From Acetispira formosa (nom. nud.) (lineage in GTDB: Bacteria; Desulfobacterota; Desulfarculia; Adiutricales; Adiutricaceae), in contig CP026657.1 in assembly GCA_023525915.1 (NCBI GenBank), forward strand, positions 3,372,001 to 3,436,000: 64,000 bases of DNA, in the 5' to 3' direction. This document shows positions 15,861 to 24,840 of the stretch, piece by piece (the first letter of the stretch is position 1; each line of letters opens with the position of its first letter). The notes beneath the pieces are model-generated. The model did not search any database. It was given only the letters and a program-made list of their open reading frames with translations, and was not told where the DNA came from. The position numbers were made by a program, and so were the translations under genes.

Positions 15861-16598
15861 TCAGCCCTGTGCTTCAGCCAGTCCGAAGCGTCGTTCGCGG
15901 CTGTGAAAGGATTCCAGGGCGGCCTTGAATTCGGCTTCGCCAAAATCCGGCCACAGGGTCGGGGTGAAATAGAATTCGGTATAGGCGCACTGCCACAAAA
16001 GAAAATTCGACAGGCGCATGTCGCCGCCGGTACGGATCAACAGATCCGGGTCGGGCATATCGGCGGTCCAGAGTTTTTGGCCAATCGCTTCCGGGGTTAT
16101 TGACTGGGCGTCCCGCTGACCGGAGGCCACTTCTTCGGCCAGGAGGCGGGCGGCCCTGGCCAGTTCGAAACGGCTGCCGTAGGAAAGGGCCAGGTTCAGG
16201 GTGAATTTTTCATATTTGGCCGTGGCCGCCATGGCCGCGCCCAAGGCGTGCCGGGCCGAGTGGGGCAGGGAATCGATATCGCCGATAGCCCTTAACCGCA
16301 CCTGTTTTTCCACCAGTTCTTTTAACTCGGTCTTCAAGTATTTCACCAGAAGGCTGAACAGGCCCTGCACTTCATCTTTCGGGCGGCCCCAGTTTTCAGT
16401 GGAGAAAGCATAAAGGGTCAGCATGCTCACTCCACAATCACGGGCGGCCCGCATCACGGCCCGAACCGGCTCGGCCCCGGCCTTGTGCCCTTCGGGCCGC
16501 TCCAATCCCTGCCGGGTAGCCCAGCGGCCGTTGCCGTCCATTATGATGGCGACATGGCGGGGCCCGGTTTTTTGCGTAATATCAGTCACGGCTGTCAA
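15861..16598 (-). CDS. uppS: Undecaprenyl diphosphate synthase
   Basis: This 245-residue cis-prenyltransferase condenses isopentenyl diphosphate with farnesyl diphosphate to make the C55 lipid carrier for peptidoglycan and other wall polymers. Hallmarks are the P-loop-like HVAIIMDGNGRWATRQG with the catalytic Asp, the AFSTENWGRP motif, and the C-terminal DLLIRTGGDMRLSNFLLWQ and YTEFYFTPTLWPDF. The start is a TTG at 16598 one base after the stop of the upstream lipoprotein gene, so translation is coupled; a GTG at 16589 is an alternative. It is usually followed by cdsA, which is not present here. Confidence 0.95.
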   Translation of the reverse strand: MTAVTDITQKTGPRHVAIIMDGNGRWATRQGLERPEGHKAGAEPVRAVMRAARDCGVSMLTLYAFSTENWGRPKDEVQGLFSLLVKYLKTELKELVEKQVRLRAIGDIDSLPHSARHALGAAMAATAKYEKFTLNLALSYGSRFELARAARLLAEEVASGQRDAQSITPEAIGQKLWTADMPDPDLLIRTGGDMRLSNFLLWQCAYTEFYFTPTLWPDFGEAEFKAALESFHSRERRFGLAEAQG

Positions 16599-16599
16599 C

Positions 16600-17163
16600 T
16601 CACAGAGGCTCGATCATAATCATAAGGTTGCCGGCTTTATACCAGGCGGAGAGAAAATTCCCCCAAGGCACGATCTGCTGATTGATATCGCAGGAATTGA
16701 CCACTGGCCCATCCGGGGTGTAGCCGACAACCACGGCGTAATTTCCGGCCTCCACTGGCTCGGCTTTTTTATCGAGCCGGATGATGACCGGTTTATTAGC
16801 TTTGACGGCTTCAATCAACTGTTCCGGCGTACCGGCCGAGAAATCAGCTTTCATGCTTTCGTGGCGGGCCCAGATGACCATTTCGCGCCCCTTTTCGCGA
16901 TTGCCGACTGATTCCAGGGCCATGGCGGTTTTGTCCACGATAGTGGGGCGGCCATTGAAGGTCATGACAGCGGCCAGAGCGGCGGCGGCGCAGGGAGCTT
17001 CATCGGAGGGATGGAAGGGCACCTGAAGGATGAGGCGGCTTTCCATCGGGGCGGTGAAAGTGCCCGGTTTGGGGGCGCTGGTTGACACGCAGGCCGAACA
17101 GAGGATTAAGGCTACAGTTACGGCCAGAATTGACAAACGGCCCTTTTTTAACAGTGTAGGCAT
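16600..17163 (-). CDS. C39-like cysteine peptidase lipoprotein
   Basis: A protein of 187 residues from ATG 17163 (AGGAAG upstream). A lipoprotein signal (VALILCSAC with the lipobox Cys) is followed by a C39-type papain fold. The nucleophile Cys is in DEAPCAAAALAAVM. In relatives the catalytic His begins a motif like HYAVVVGY, but here it reads NYAVVVGY, so the His position is Asn. The final acidic residue in NSCD is present. Activity is therefore doubtful; it may bind peptides or have shifted chemistry. It is membrane-anchored, possibly in the outer membrane, and coupled to uppS. Confidence 0.7.
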   Translation of the reverse strand: MPTLLKKGRLSILAVTVALILCSACVSTSAPKPGTFTAPMESRLILQVPFHPSDEAPCAAAALAAVMTFNGRPTIVDKTAMALESVGNREKGREMVIWARHESMKADFSAGTPEQLIEAVKANKPVIIRLDKKAEPVEAGNYAVVVGYTPDGPVVNSCDINQQIVPWGNFLSAWYKAGNLMIMIEPL

Positions 17164-17187
17164 GGAATACTTCCTGAATTCAGGCAA

Positions 17188-17677
17188 TGCCGGATAACGG
17201 AGACCAGTGGTATGGCCGGACCGCAGGCTTTAATGAAATAGGCCGCGTTGGATTTGAACGCGGCAAGGTTTATTGTTCTTTGTACCATATTTCGCGACAA
17301 GCTTCAACGGCGGTGTTGCCGGCCCTTGTTGGGAAGAGAAGGAAATAGGCCTTTTCAATGTGCCTGGTACGTTGTCAATGATGTAATGTCGGAACCGCAT
17401 TGACCCGCCGGAAGCCGGGGGGCTTAGTCACGGAACCGGGACAAAAATGCTCCCCGGCTCCCACTGTGGCTATGCCCGCTTTTCCGTCATTTCATTATTG
17501 ACTGTATATTGATTCAGTTAAAATAAAATCCCGGCCCAATGCCGGGATTTTGTTATCAATCTGAGACCTCAGGGAATTCGGGGTTTAGGGTCTGCCAGGC
17601 TCAAAGTTCCACCCGGGCAAAACCTATTGATACCGCAACTCGATAAGGTTCACTGCCAAATCAATGGCCATAATATC
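17188..17677. other. Intergenic region with degenerate type-A hairpin and a terminator
   Basis: About 490 bp without a credible gene. Around 17408-17500 there is a decayed relative of the type-A hairpin (GGGGGCTTAGTCACGGAACC, then GGCTCCCACTGTGGC). The terb-side terminator is at 17525-17551. The remainder shows no signal that I can support. Confidence 0.5.
17525..17551 (-). terminator. Rho-independent terminator after terB
   Basis: AAAATCCCGGC and GCCGGGATTTT form a stem around CCAAT. On the minus strand it ends in TTTTATTTTA. It lies about 127 bp beyond the terB stop. Confidence 0.7.
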
Positions 17678-18127
17678 TTACAGATTGAATTCGCCGGGAT
17701 CCTGACCCAATTCACGGCAGATATCGCGCACGGCGTTTTTTTCATGTTCGTCAAAATTGCCGTCGGCCGAGCCGATGGCGCAGCAGACCCTGATCAGCAA
17801 ACGGGCTTCGTCCGGCTTGGATTTTACCTGGGCCACTACTTTGAGGGCTTGGGCTTTGCCTACTTCAGCGTCAAATTCATAAGTCGCGGTGTATTTTTCA
17901 AAGAGCTTGATAGCTTCATTGACGTCAAACACTTTGAGCGCTTCACTCTGGCTGATGAAGCCGATCATTTTGCGCTTTTCCTCCGGCGAGATGCTGCCGT
18001 CGGCGGCGGCCACAATGGCGCAGCCAGCCACGGTCGCTTCCAAAAAACTCTTGTTTTTAAACTTTTTCACGTCGTTGGCCAGTGAGCCGGATGTATCCTT
18101 AACCCAGTTCATGAACTTGTCCAGCAT
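17678..18127 (-). CDS. terB: TerB tellurite-resistance protein
   Basis: This 149-residue protein has the TerB all-helical fold, with two acidic metal-binding repeats: VAAADGSISPEEKRKMIGFI and IGSADGNFDEHEKNAVRDIC. TerB is cytoplasmic and partly membrane-associated, binds TerC and divalent metal, and links the TerD-type calcium-binding proteins to the membrane. AAGGAG precedes the ATG. It is divergent from the rest of the Ter cluster and shares its upstream region. No terC is in the window. Confidence 0.92.
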   Translation of the reverse strand: MLDKFMNWVKDTSGSLANDVKKFKNKSFLEATVAGCAIVAAADGSISPEEKRKMIGFISQSEALKVFDVNEAIKLFEKYTATYEFDAEVGKAQALKVVAQVKSKPDEARLLIRVCCAIGSADGNFDEHEKNAVRDICRELGQDPGEFNL

Positions 18128-18449
18128 ATCCTTAAACTCCTTTGTTATTGAATATTGTCGGCTATAAATCAGCGCGTTTAAATTAGTATAGCATCGCCGA
18201 GAGGATAATAACAGTCCTTTTGAGCGTGTGATGAATGGACATGGTCATTCAGGGCGACTGACGTCACGCAAATTTAAGGGATTTTTATGATACGGTGTAA
18301 AATTTATATCAATCGATTGAAAGATTATGATATATAATATTGTAGGTTAAAATTGGAGATGTGTTATCAGCCATAACACTGGACGCCCTGTTTAGTAATA
18401 AGGGGCGAATACATATAAATTTAAAAAAATACGGAAGGATACGCGAAGC
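18128..18449. promoter_or_regulatory. Divergent promoter region of the Ter locus
   Basis: This 322-bp AT-rich gap between terB and the forward Ter operon includes a TATAAT at 18333-18338 and a 12-bp perfect palindrome TCAATCGATTGA at 18309-18320. The palindrome overlaps where a promoter for the forward operon would be. The palindrome centre AATCGATT is the same as in the LacI operator at 7358. No ORF is supported. Confidence 0.5.
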
Positions 18450-19043
18450 ATGGGCGTTAATCTGGTAAAAGGGCAAAAGATTTCACTGGCTAAAGACGGC
18501 GGCGGAACCCTGACCAAGGTAGTCATGGGTTTGGGCTGGGATGCGGTTCAGCCGAAGAAGGGTTTTTTGAAATCCCTCTTGGGCGGCGGCGGAGAGGTCA
18601 ACATCGATCTGGACGCCTCCTGCGGGATGTTCAATGAAAACAAGGAACCGGTGGATTTCGTCTGGTTTAACCAGCTGAAAAGCCAGGACGGCTCCATCGT
18701 TCACACCGGCGACAACCTGACCGGCGAGGGTGATGGCGACGATGAACAGATTATTGTCGATTTGCCCAAGGTTCCGGCCAATGTCAAATATCTGGTGTTC
18801 ACGGTCAACAGCTTTCGCGGCCAGACTTTTAATGAGGTCGAGAACGCGTTCTGCCGTCTGGTGGACAGTTCCAGCCAGAAGGAAATCGCCAAGTACGCCT
18901 TGAGCGGCGGCGGCAATTTCACCGCCATGATTATGGCTAAACTGTATCGCCATAACGATGAGTGGAAGATGCACGCCCTGGGTGAACCGACCAGCGGCCG
19001 GGTGGTGGCGGATCTGCTGCCGGCCATGATTAACTGCCTATGA
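18450..19043 (+). CDS. TerD-family calcium-binding stress protein (TerX/TerZ-like)
   Basis: This 197-residue TerD-domain protein has the family line MGVNLVKGQKISLAKD, the GLGWD strand and two Asp-rich calcium loops (IDLDASCGMF and [15 protein letters not shown]). TerD proteins bind Ca2+ tightly and act with TerB/TerC in resistance to tellurite, colicins and phage. A KKGFLKSLLGGGGE insertion replaces the usual short loop, as seen in TerX/TerZ relatives. It is the first gene of the forward operon and its stop overlaps the PRTase start (ATGA). Confidence 0.88.
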   Translation: MGVNLVKGQKISLAKDGGGTLTKVVMGLGWDAVQPKKGFLKSLLGGGGEVNIDLDASCGMFNENKEPVDFVWFNQLKSQDGSIVHTGDNLTGEGDGDDEQIIVDLPKVPANVKYLVFTVNSFRGQTFNEVENAFCRLVDSSSQKEIAKYALSGGGNFTAMIMAKLYRHNDEWKMHALGEPTSGRVVADLLPAMINCL

Positions 19044-20227
19044 TGTCATCGTCAGACCGGCTCCACCGGCCTGAAACGGTCAGTCTTCCCGGCGGCCGCC
19101 TCGATATCGCAGTAACTCGGTCTGATTGGCCGTTGGGCGATTTGTGCGGCTTCGCCGGGCGATACAATCCAGCCAGGGCGTACCTTTTTGTCAGTAAGGT
19201 TCTGGGCAAACACTATCCCGTGAAGCCTTCGGTCATGGGCAGTGTGCACGACTTGTTGGCCGGAAAAATATCGGCTCTGGACATTCAGTCGCCAGCGGTT
19301 GTCATCGCCATGGCTGAAACGGCCACCGGCCTGGGTCACGGAGTTTTTGAGGCCTGCCTCAGGCAGCGGCATTATCCCGACTGGCTTTTTCTTCACACCA
19401 CCCGTTACACTCTGGAGCGGCCCTTCGCTTTCCAAATCAGTGAAGACCATTGTCACGCCAGGGAGCATCTGATTTATGAACCCTCCTCCGGCCGGGGACG
19501 GGATATTTTCAATTCAGCCCGAACCCTGATACTGGTGGACGATGAAATGTCTACCGGCAATACTTTGTTGAATCTGGCCAAAGCTTTTGCCGCCAGGACT
19601 CCGGCGGTGGAACGCCTCATTCTGGTGAGCCTGACCTGCTGGCTTGATGAAGAGCGGCGGGCCGCCCTGGCGGCCGGATTCGGCCGTCCAACGGAATTCG
19701 TGTCAGTGCTGGATGGAACTTTCAGTTTCACGCCCAAAGCCGGAGGCAGCAATGAAATCCCGTCATTCAGATCGGTTGGCGACTGGGCTCCCAAAGACGA
19801 TCTGCTCCCCGGCAATTTCGGCCGCCTGGGCTTATGTTCATCGGAGGCAAACCACGCCAAACGCTCTGAGCGGCTTCGTCAAATGCGCCTGAAACTTGAT
19901 CTGGACCCGCGCCGTCCGGTCCTGGTGCTGGGCACCGGGGAATTTCTTCATCATCCTTATCTGCTGGCCCGCTATTTGGAAGAGGAAGGTTTTGAGACCT
20001 GTTTCCAATCCACCACCAGAACTCCGGCCAGAGTCGGGCAGGATCTGGCTGCCGCCCTGCGTTTCACCGACAACTATTATGACGGGCTGGATAACTTTCT
20101 ATACAACGTGTCGGCGGATTCGGACAGCCAGAAAATAATCTGCTATGAGACCGTTTCACTGCCGCCGGACCATGATCTTCCCGGTCTGATTAACGCCCAA
20201 ACCGTTTTTTTTGAAGAGGCCTTTTAA
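19040..20227 (+). CDS. Ter-associated phosphoribosyltransferase with TRSP domain
   Basis: This 395-residue protein has a PRPP-binding loop at about 164-175 (ILVDDEMSTGNT), the signature of type I phosphoribosyltransferases, in the Ter-specific subfamily. The C-terminal half is the TRSP domain (VLGTGEFLHHPYLLARYLEE) usually fused to it. In comparative genomics of Ter systems (Anantharaman, Iyer and Aravind), this enzyme belongs to a module predicted to make a nucleoside-like metabolite. It is coupled to genes on both sides by overlapping start and stop codons. The substrate base is unknown. Confidence 0.85.
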   Translation: MMSSSDRLHRPETVSLPGGRLDIAVTRSDWPLGDLCGFAGRYNPARAYLFVSKVLGKHYPVKPSVMGSVHDLLAGKISALDIQSPAVVIAMAETATGLGHGVFEACLRQRHYPDWLFLHTTRYTLERPFAFQISEDHCHAREHLIYEPSSGRGRDIFNSARTLILVDDEMSTGNTLLNLAKAFAARTPAVERLILVSLTCWLDEERRAALAAGFGRPTEFVSVLDGTFSFTPKAGGSNEIPSFRSVGDWAPKDDLLPGNFGRLGLCSSEANHAKRSERLRQMRLKLDLDPRRPVLVLGTGEFLHHPYLLARYLEEEGFETCFQSTTRTPARVGQDLAAALRFTDNYYDGLDNFLYNVSADSDSQKIICYETVSLPPDHDLPGLINAQTVFFEEAF

Positions 20228-21024
20228 TGCCGGGCCTGGTTCAGAATAAAATGATATTGCCGAAAGGCCCCTTGGCGGTGGTCTTTATGGACCTGGATGA
20301 CAGCATCTTCCAGACCCTGCGGAAATGCCCTGATGAGCCATTGGAAGCGGCGGCTTTGGATCGCGGGGGGCATCCGTCTTCATACTTCAGTTTCAGCCAG
20401 CGCTGTCTTTTGGAGCTGTTTTCCAGGCAGACCATAGTCGTTCCCACCACCGCCCGCAACCGGGCCGCTTTCGGACGGGTCCGGTTTAAGTTCAACCACG
20501 GGGCCATATTGAACTATGGCGGCCTGATTCTGCGCCCGGACGGTCAGATTGATGAATCTTGGCATGACCGGATGAAGCCTCTCTGCGAGGAATCCGCGCC
20601 GCTCTTGGCTGAAGTTATGGCTCTGGCTGATAAAACCATCCGGGACAGGGGATTGAACTGTCAGGCCAGGATTATTGGTGACCACGGGCTTGATTTTTAT
20701 GTGGTTGTAAAAAATTATTATTCCAGACCCCAGGAATTGAATATAATTATGGATGAGATGAAAAAATTCCATTTCACCCCTGAAATCAGAATACATCTGA
20801 ACGATAATAATCTCAGCCTCCGCCCGCATTTTCTGGATAAATCTGAAGCTGTGACTTATTTTAGACAGAGCCATATCGTTTCTGAAAATCAGAACCTGCC
20901 CTTAATCGGAATGGGCGACAGTTTCAGTGATCTGGAGTTTATGCGAAGCTGTAATTTCATGCTGCTCCCTGGCGGCAGCCAGGCGGCTGCTCTCTTGTCC
21001 GGCGCGGAGGAGGAGGGGGCATGA
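20227..21024 (+). CDS. Ter-associated HAD-superfamily phosphatase
   Basis: This 265-residue HAD hydrolase has motif I DLDDS (Asp22 and Asp24 in VVFMDLDDSIF), motif II around TTARNRAAF and motif IV GMGDSFSDLEFM. The cap domain resembles Cof/sucrose-phosphatase-type HADs, suggesting dephosphorylation of a phosphorylated sugar or nucleoside. It is the partner of the PRTase in the Ter biosynthetic module. It begins on the last base of the PRTase stop (TAATG) and ends overlapping the next gene. Confidence 0.82.
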   Translation: MPGLVQNKMILPKGPLAVVFMDLDDSIFQTLRKCPDEPLEAAALDRGGHPSSYFSFSQRCLLELFSRQTIVVPTTARNRAAFGRVRFKFNHGAILNYGGLILRPDGQIDESWHDRMKPLCEESAPLLAEVMALADKTIRDRGLNCQARIIGDHGLDFYVVVKNYYSRPQELNIIMDEMKKFHFTPEIRIHLNDNNLSLRPHFLDKSEAVTYFRQSHIVSENQNLPLIGMGDSFSDLEFMRSCNFMLLPGGSQAAALLSGAEEEGA

Positions 21025-22139
21025 GAGTGATGGGTTTCAGCGGCGGCTATGAACCGGATGACGTTGTCTTTCTGTTGAAAAAAATAAATATGGAGCCAAC
21101 GCCCCTGGCCGAAAGAGAGCGCCGCATCCAGACTGGAGCGGCTCACTACAGTGAGATGATAGGCAGTGAAGCGGCTCCCTCGGCACGGTATATGGATGTA
21201 TTCCATCAGGCTGTGAACAATAACGGCGCGACCATGGCCGGACACCTGGCCGCTTTGGCCGCCATTATCGCCGCCGGTCGGGCCGGGCCGCTGACTCTCG
21301 TTTCCCTGGCCAGGGCCGGGACGCCGGTTGGCGTTTTGCTCAAACGCGTGCTGGAACGGTATTTTCAGCGGACGGCCCGCCATTATTCAATTTCCATAAT
21401 CCGCGACCGCGGCCTGGACGAAAACGCCCTGGACCACATCCTGGAAAAAGAGGGCCGGGCCGATTCCTCCGTCATTTTCGTTGACGGCTGGACAGGCAAG
21501 GGAGTTATCTCCAGGGAACTGGATATGGCCGTCGAGCGCTACAACCGCTCCCGGAAAGTCCGGCTCTCGCCGGAACTGTATGTTTTGACCGACCTGTGCG
21601 GCGAAGCCGGAACAGCCCCCAGCTGTGAGGATTTTCTGATCCCTTCGAGCATTCTCAACAGTATTGTTTCCGGGCTGGTAAGCCGGACCATCCTCAATCA
21701 GGCCTACCTGGAGCCGGGTGATTTTCACGGCTGCCTGTATTACGATCACTTGGAGCCGCTCGATCTATCACGCTGGTTTGTGGAGCGCATCATGGCTGAA
21801 GTTGAACGGCTGGATTCCCTTTCGCCCATAACCAAGCTCCCGGCCAGCCCGTTAAGCCCGGCCCGGCGTGAGCGGCTCCGGCAGGACAGCCGGGCCTTTG
21901 TCGACCGTCTGGCTGGCGCGCGGGGGCAGGCTGACGTCAACCATATCAAGCCCGGCATCGGGGAAGCTACCCGGGTGCTGCTCAGGCGCGTGCCAGACGC
22001 CCTTTATTTGAAAAATCCAGGCGCGACTGATGTGCGGCATCTGGAAATTCTGGCTGAAGAAAAAAAAGTCCCGGTAATTTGCGACCCGCATCTGCCTTAT
22101 CAGGCGGCGGCCACAATAAAGAATGTAGACAATGCTTGA
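21021..22139 (+). CDS. StiP-like PRTase/PELOTA protein of the Ter module
   Basis: This 372-residue protein is of the type annotated as cysteine protease StiP family or PELOTA RNA-binding-domain protein. The N-terminal half holds a phosphoribosyltransferase-like loop, VIFVDGWTGKG at about 151-161. The C-terminal 60 residues (HIKPGIGEATRVLLRR, then LAEEKKVPVICD) form a PELOTA-type RNA-binding domain. In the Ter module it is predicted to act with the neighbouring PRTase on a nucleotide or RNA-derived substrate. It overlaps the HAD gene by four bases and the next gene by eight. The protease name is historical and I do not see a convincing catalytic triad. Confidence 0.78.
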   Translation: MRVMGFSGGYEPDDVVFLLKKINMEPTPLAERERRIQTGAAHYSEMIGSEAAPSARYMDVFHQAVNNNGATMAGHLAALAAIIAAGRAGPLTLVSLARAGTPVGVLLKRVLERYFQRTARHYSISIIRDRGLDENALDHILEKEGRADSSVIFVDGWTGKGVISRELDMAVERYNRSRKVRLSPELYVLTDLCGEAGTAPSCEDFLIPSSILNSIVSGLVSRTILNQAYLEPGDFHGCLYYDHLEPLDLSRWFVERIMAEVERLDSLSPITKLPASPLSPARRERLRQDSRAFVDRLAGARGQADVNHIKPGIGEATRVLLRRVPDALYLKNPGATDVRHLEILAEEKKVPVICDPHLPYQAAATIKNVDNA

Positions 22140-23022
22140 CACCAATCTTCAACTAATTGAACTCGGCGCCACCATGTATATGCCCGCCTTGAATGGCTCC
22201 CTGGTGGAGGTCGGCAACGGCTGGAAGTACGGCAACCTAAGGTCACTGATATTCTGCACCGAAGATTCGGTGGCCGAACGTGACCTCCCCAAGGCTCTCG
22301 ACAACTTGACCCTGGCCTTGCTCCGCCTGGAGCCGGCTCCGCTGAAAAGGTTTATCCGTCCAAGGAACGCGGAACTGCTGGGAAAGCTTCTGGCCTTCAA
22401 GGGGCTGGAAAATATCGACGGCTTCGTCATTCCCAAAGCCGACATGAAGAGTCTGCCGGATTATTTCAGCCTCCTGGAAAACAACGAGCGGTTCGCAATC
22501 ATGATCACCATCGAGACGGAGGCCGCTTTCGATCTTCCAGCTCTCTATAGTCTGCGTGATTTTCTGCTGGCGCACCCCCTTAAAAACAGAATCACGGCCC
22601 TGCGAATCGGGGCTTTGGATCTTATGAGCATACTCGGCCTGAGGCGTGAACCCGGCCAGACTATCTATGATACTCCCCTGCGGCATGTCATCGATCAGTT
22701 GATCACTGTCTTCCGACCGGCGGGGTTCCACATAGCCGCTCCAGGCTGTGAATTTTTTGATGCGCCGGAAATCCTTGCCGCTGAACTGGCCCTGGATTTG
22801 ACACGTGGGCTGATGGGAAAGACGGCCTTGCACCCTGGGCAGCTTGATATGATCAATTCAGCCTATATGGTTTCCCGGGCGGATCTGGATATGGCCAGGG
22901 CCATCAACGATCCCGAAAGACCGGCCGTTTTCAGGTTCGACGGCCGGATGTGCGAAAAGGCGGTTCACGCCAATTGGGCGGCTGGCATTGAGGTCCGGGC
23001 CGATATATACGGTGTGAGATAA
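22132..23022 (+). CDS. HpcH/HpaI aldolase (CitE-like) of the Ter module
   Basis: This 296-residue TIM-barrel protein is related to citrate lyase beta subunit and malyl-CoA lyase. Visible motifs are GFVIPKAD, the metal-binding Glu of ITIETEAAF, RIGALDLM and GKTALHPGQL. CitE-like proteins cleave or form C-C bonds on CoA thioesters. In Ter clusters this subfamily recurs with the PRTase, HAD and StiP proteins and is thought to supply or modify a carbon fragment of the predicted metabolite. The stop codon TAA forms the first bases of a composite repeat that separates this module from the TerY genes. Confidence 0.82.
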   Translation: MLDTNLQLIELGATMYMPALNGSLVEVGNGWKYGNLRSLIFCTEDSVAERDLPKALDNLTLALLRLEPAPLKRFIRPRNAELLGKLLAFKGLENIDGFVIPKADMKSLPDYFSLLENNERFAIMITIETEAAFDLPALYSLRDFLLAHPLKNRITALRIGALDLMSILGLRREPGQTIYDTPLRHVIDQLITVFRPAGFHIAAPGCEFFDAPEILAAELALDLTRGLMGKTALHPGQLDMINSAYMVSRADLDMARAINDPERPAVFRFDGRMCEKAVHANWAAGIEVRADIYGVR

Positions 23023-23397
23023 AACCCGGCCGTGCGGGCGAAAAAATTTCTGACATCGCTCGTAATTTTCTCGTATTCCCGGCCGGGTGGCTGTGTCAGA
23101 GGTTTGTAAGTCCTTGCCCGTCCGGGGAGCAAAATTACGAGCGACTTACAGAAAATTTTTCGCCCGCACGGCCTGGTCAGTGTCAGCGTTTGATAAGGAT
23201 GACGGTTGCGGTTTTCTTACATGAGCCAACGATGTCCAGGAGGGCGGGGCGGTGAGATTTCTCCAGAGGGGACCACGATTTTTGCTCCCCGGACGGGCAA
23301 GGACAAACAGAATGCCGCTGAAGCCACCCGGCCGGGAATCAGAGAAAAATCGGGGTCCACTATGGAGATATCTCACCGCCCCGCCCTCCGGGTTTTA
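23020..23397. repeat. Type-B composite element, copy 1
   Basis: This 378-bp element is bounded by TAAAACCCGG (23020-23029) and its complement CCGGGTTTTA (23388-23397). Inside are two hairpins facing each other. The first (about 23030-23173) holds the forward core TATTCCCGGCCGGGTGGCT. The second (23239-23389) holds the same core reversed, between 27-bp arms differing at one position. The left end overlaps the stop codon of the CitE-like gene. Confidence 0.8.
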
Positions 23398-23531
23398 CCC
23401 TCAGACCTTTTCAAGTGATGGACCAGAGCGCGGTTGACATTCTAACGGCCGCAAGCTATTTTAATAATTCTGAAGGTGAATGAACGCGCGGGAAATACCG
23501 GCGCGGAGCTTTTATTCAGGAGGATAATACA

Positions 23532-24173
23532 ATGCGCAGACTTCCGGTATACCTGCTTATCGATGTTTCCGGCTCCATGTCCGGTGAACCCATTGAAGCC
23601 GTCAAAAACGGGCTGCAAACCATGCAGTCCGCCCTTCGCAAAGATCCGCACGCTCTTGAGCAGGCTTTCATCAGCCTCATTACTTTTGAAACGGCTGTTA
23701 ATCAGATTGTGCCGCTGACCGAAGTCTACAAGTTCCAGGCCCCCGCCCTGACCGCCGGAGGCGGAACCTCCCTCGGCGCGGCCTTGAAACTCTTGGCTGA
23801 ATGCGCGGATAAGGAAGTGGTCAAAGGCACCAGCGAACAAAAGGGCGATTGGAAGCCGCTGGTTTTTATAATGACCGACGGCGAACCCACCGATAATATT
23901 GATTCCGGCCTGGCTGAATTTCAAAAGATAAACTGGGGCATCGTGGTGGCCTGCGCCGCCGGGTCTCACGCCAATACTGATGTGCTGAAGAAAATAGCGG
24001 GAGAGAACGTCATCAGGCTGGATACGGCCGATTCCAATTCCATTGCCGCTTTCTTTAAGTTCGTTTCCTCCAGCATTTCCGCCAGCAGCAAGAAAGTGGA
24101 TTCGGGGGCAGAGACGGGCGGGCTGGATGATCTGCCGCCTCCGCCGCCGGAAATATCCCTGGTGAAAGTCTGA
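23532..24173 (+). CDS. terY: TerY vWA protein 1
   Basis: This 213-residue von Willebrand factor A protein has a complete MIDAS site: DVSGS at 11-15, the Thr of GGGTSLGAAL and the Asp of IMTDGEPTD. The C-terminus is a Gly/Pro-rich tail ending DLPPPPPEISLVKV. TerY proteins bind divalent metal and form a triad with a PP2C phosphatase and a protein kinase (TerY-P), reported among antiphage systems. CAGGAGG precedes the ATG. It follows the composite repeat, so it probably has its own promoter within or after that element. Confidence 0.88.
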   Translation: MRRLPVYLLIDVSGSMSGEPIEAVKNGLQTMQSALRKDPHALEQAFISLITFETAVNQIVPLTEVYKFQAPALTAGGGTSLGAALKLLAECADKEVVKGTSEQKGDWKPLVFIMTDGEPTDNIDSGLAEFQKINWGIVVACAAGSHANTDVLKKIAGENVIRLDTADSNSIAAFFKFVSSSISASSKKVDSGAETGGLDDLPPPPPEISLVKV

Positions 24174-24183
24174 GGAGATTCGT

Positions 24184-24816
24184 ATGCGTAAACTGCCTAT
24201 CTATATTTTGCTGGACACTTCCGGCTCAATGCGGGGAGAGCCCATTGAAGCGGTTAAAACCGGGCTTCAATCACTATTGTCAAGCCTCCGGCGCGACCCT
24301 TATGCCATGGAAACGGTCTATATTTCCATCATCACTTTCGACCGTGAAGCCCGCATCCTCAGCCCCATGACTGAATTGAGCGCTTTCAGCCTGCCGGAGA
24401 TTCCCCCTCTGGAATCCTCCCCCACCAACCTTGGCGAGGCTCTGGAACTGATGTGCCAGTGTTATGACCGCGAGGTGGTCAAATCCACGGACGATCAAAA
24501 AGGCGATTGGCTGCCCCTGGCCGTGGTCATGACCGACGGTTCCCCTTCAGACACCATGCTGTTCGAGGAAATGTGCGACCGGATACGGCAGTATCGCTTT
24601 GCCCATATCATCGGCTGTGCGGCTGGTCCCAAAGCCAAAAGTGAACCGCTGAGAAAATTCGCCACCGATGTGGTTACGCTGGAAACTATGGACAGCAATG
24701 CTTTCTCCCAGTTCTGGCAATGGGTGTCTCTGGCCGTCAGCCGCCAGAGCCAGACCACGGATCTAAATCAGGAAGAACTGCCGCCGCCTCCGCCTGAAAT
24801 CAAGCTGGCCATCTGA
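24184..24816 (+). CDS. terY: TerY vWA protein 2
   Basis: This 210-residue vWA protein is closely similar in layout to the gene just upstream: MIDAS DTSGSMRGEP at the N-terminus, SSPTNLGEAL replacing the usual GTSLGAAL, VMTDGSPSD, and the same tail DLNQEELPPPPPEIKLAI. The pair probably arose by tandem duplication. The polyproline tail shared by both could be a docking motif for a partner such as the phosphatase (inference). It begins ten bases after the first copy's stop, with TGAGGAG as ribosome site. Confidence 0.87.
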   Translation: MRKLPIYILLDTSGSMRGEPIEAVKTGLQSLLSSLRRDPYAMETVYISIITFDREARILSPMTELSAFSLPEIPPLESSPTNLGEALELMCQCYDREVVKSTDDQKGDWLPLAVVMTDGSPSDTMLFEEMCDRIRQYRFAHIIGCAAGPKAKSEPLRKFATDVVTLETMDSNAFSQFWQWVSLAVSRQSQTTDLNQEELPPPPPEIKLAI

Positions 24817-24840
24817 ACCTGACAACAAGGAACAACAGAT

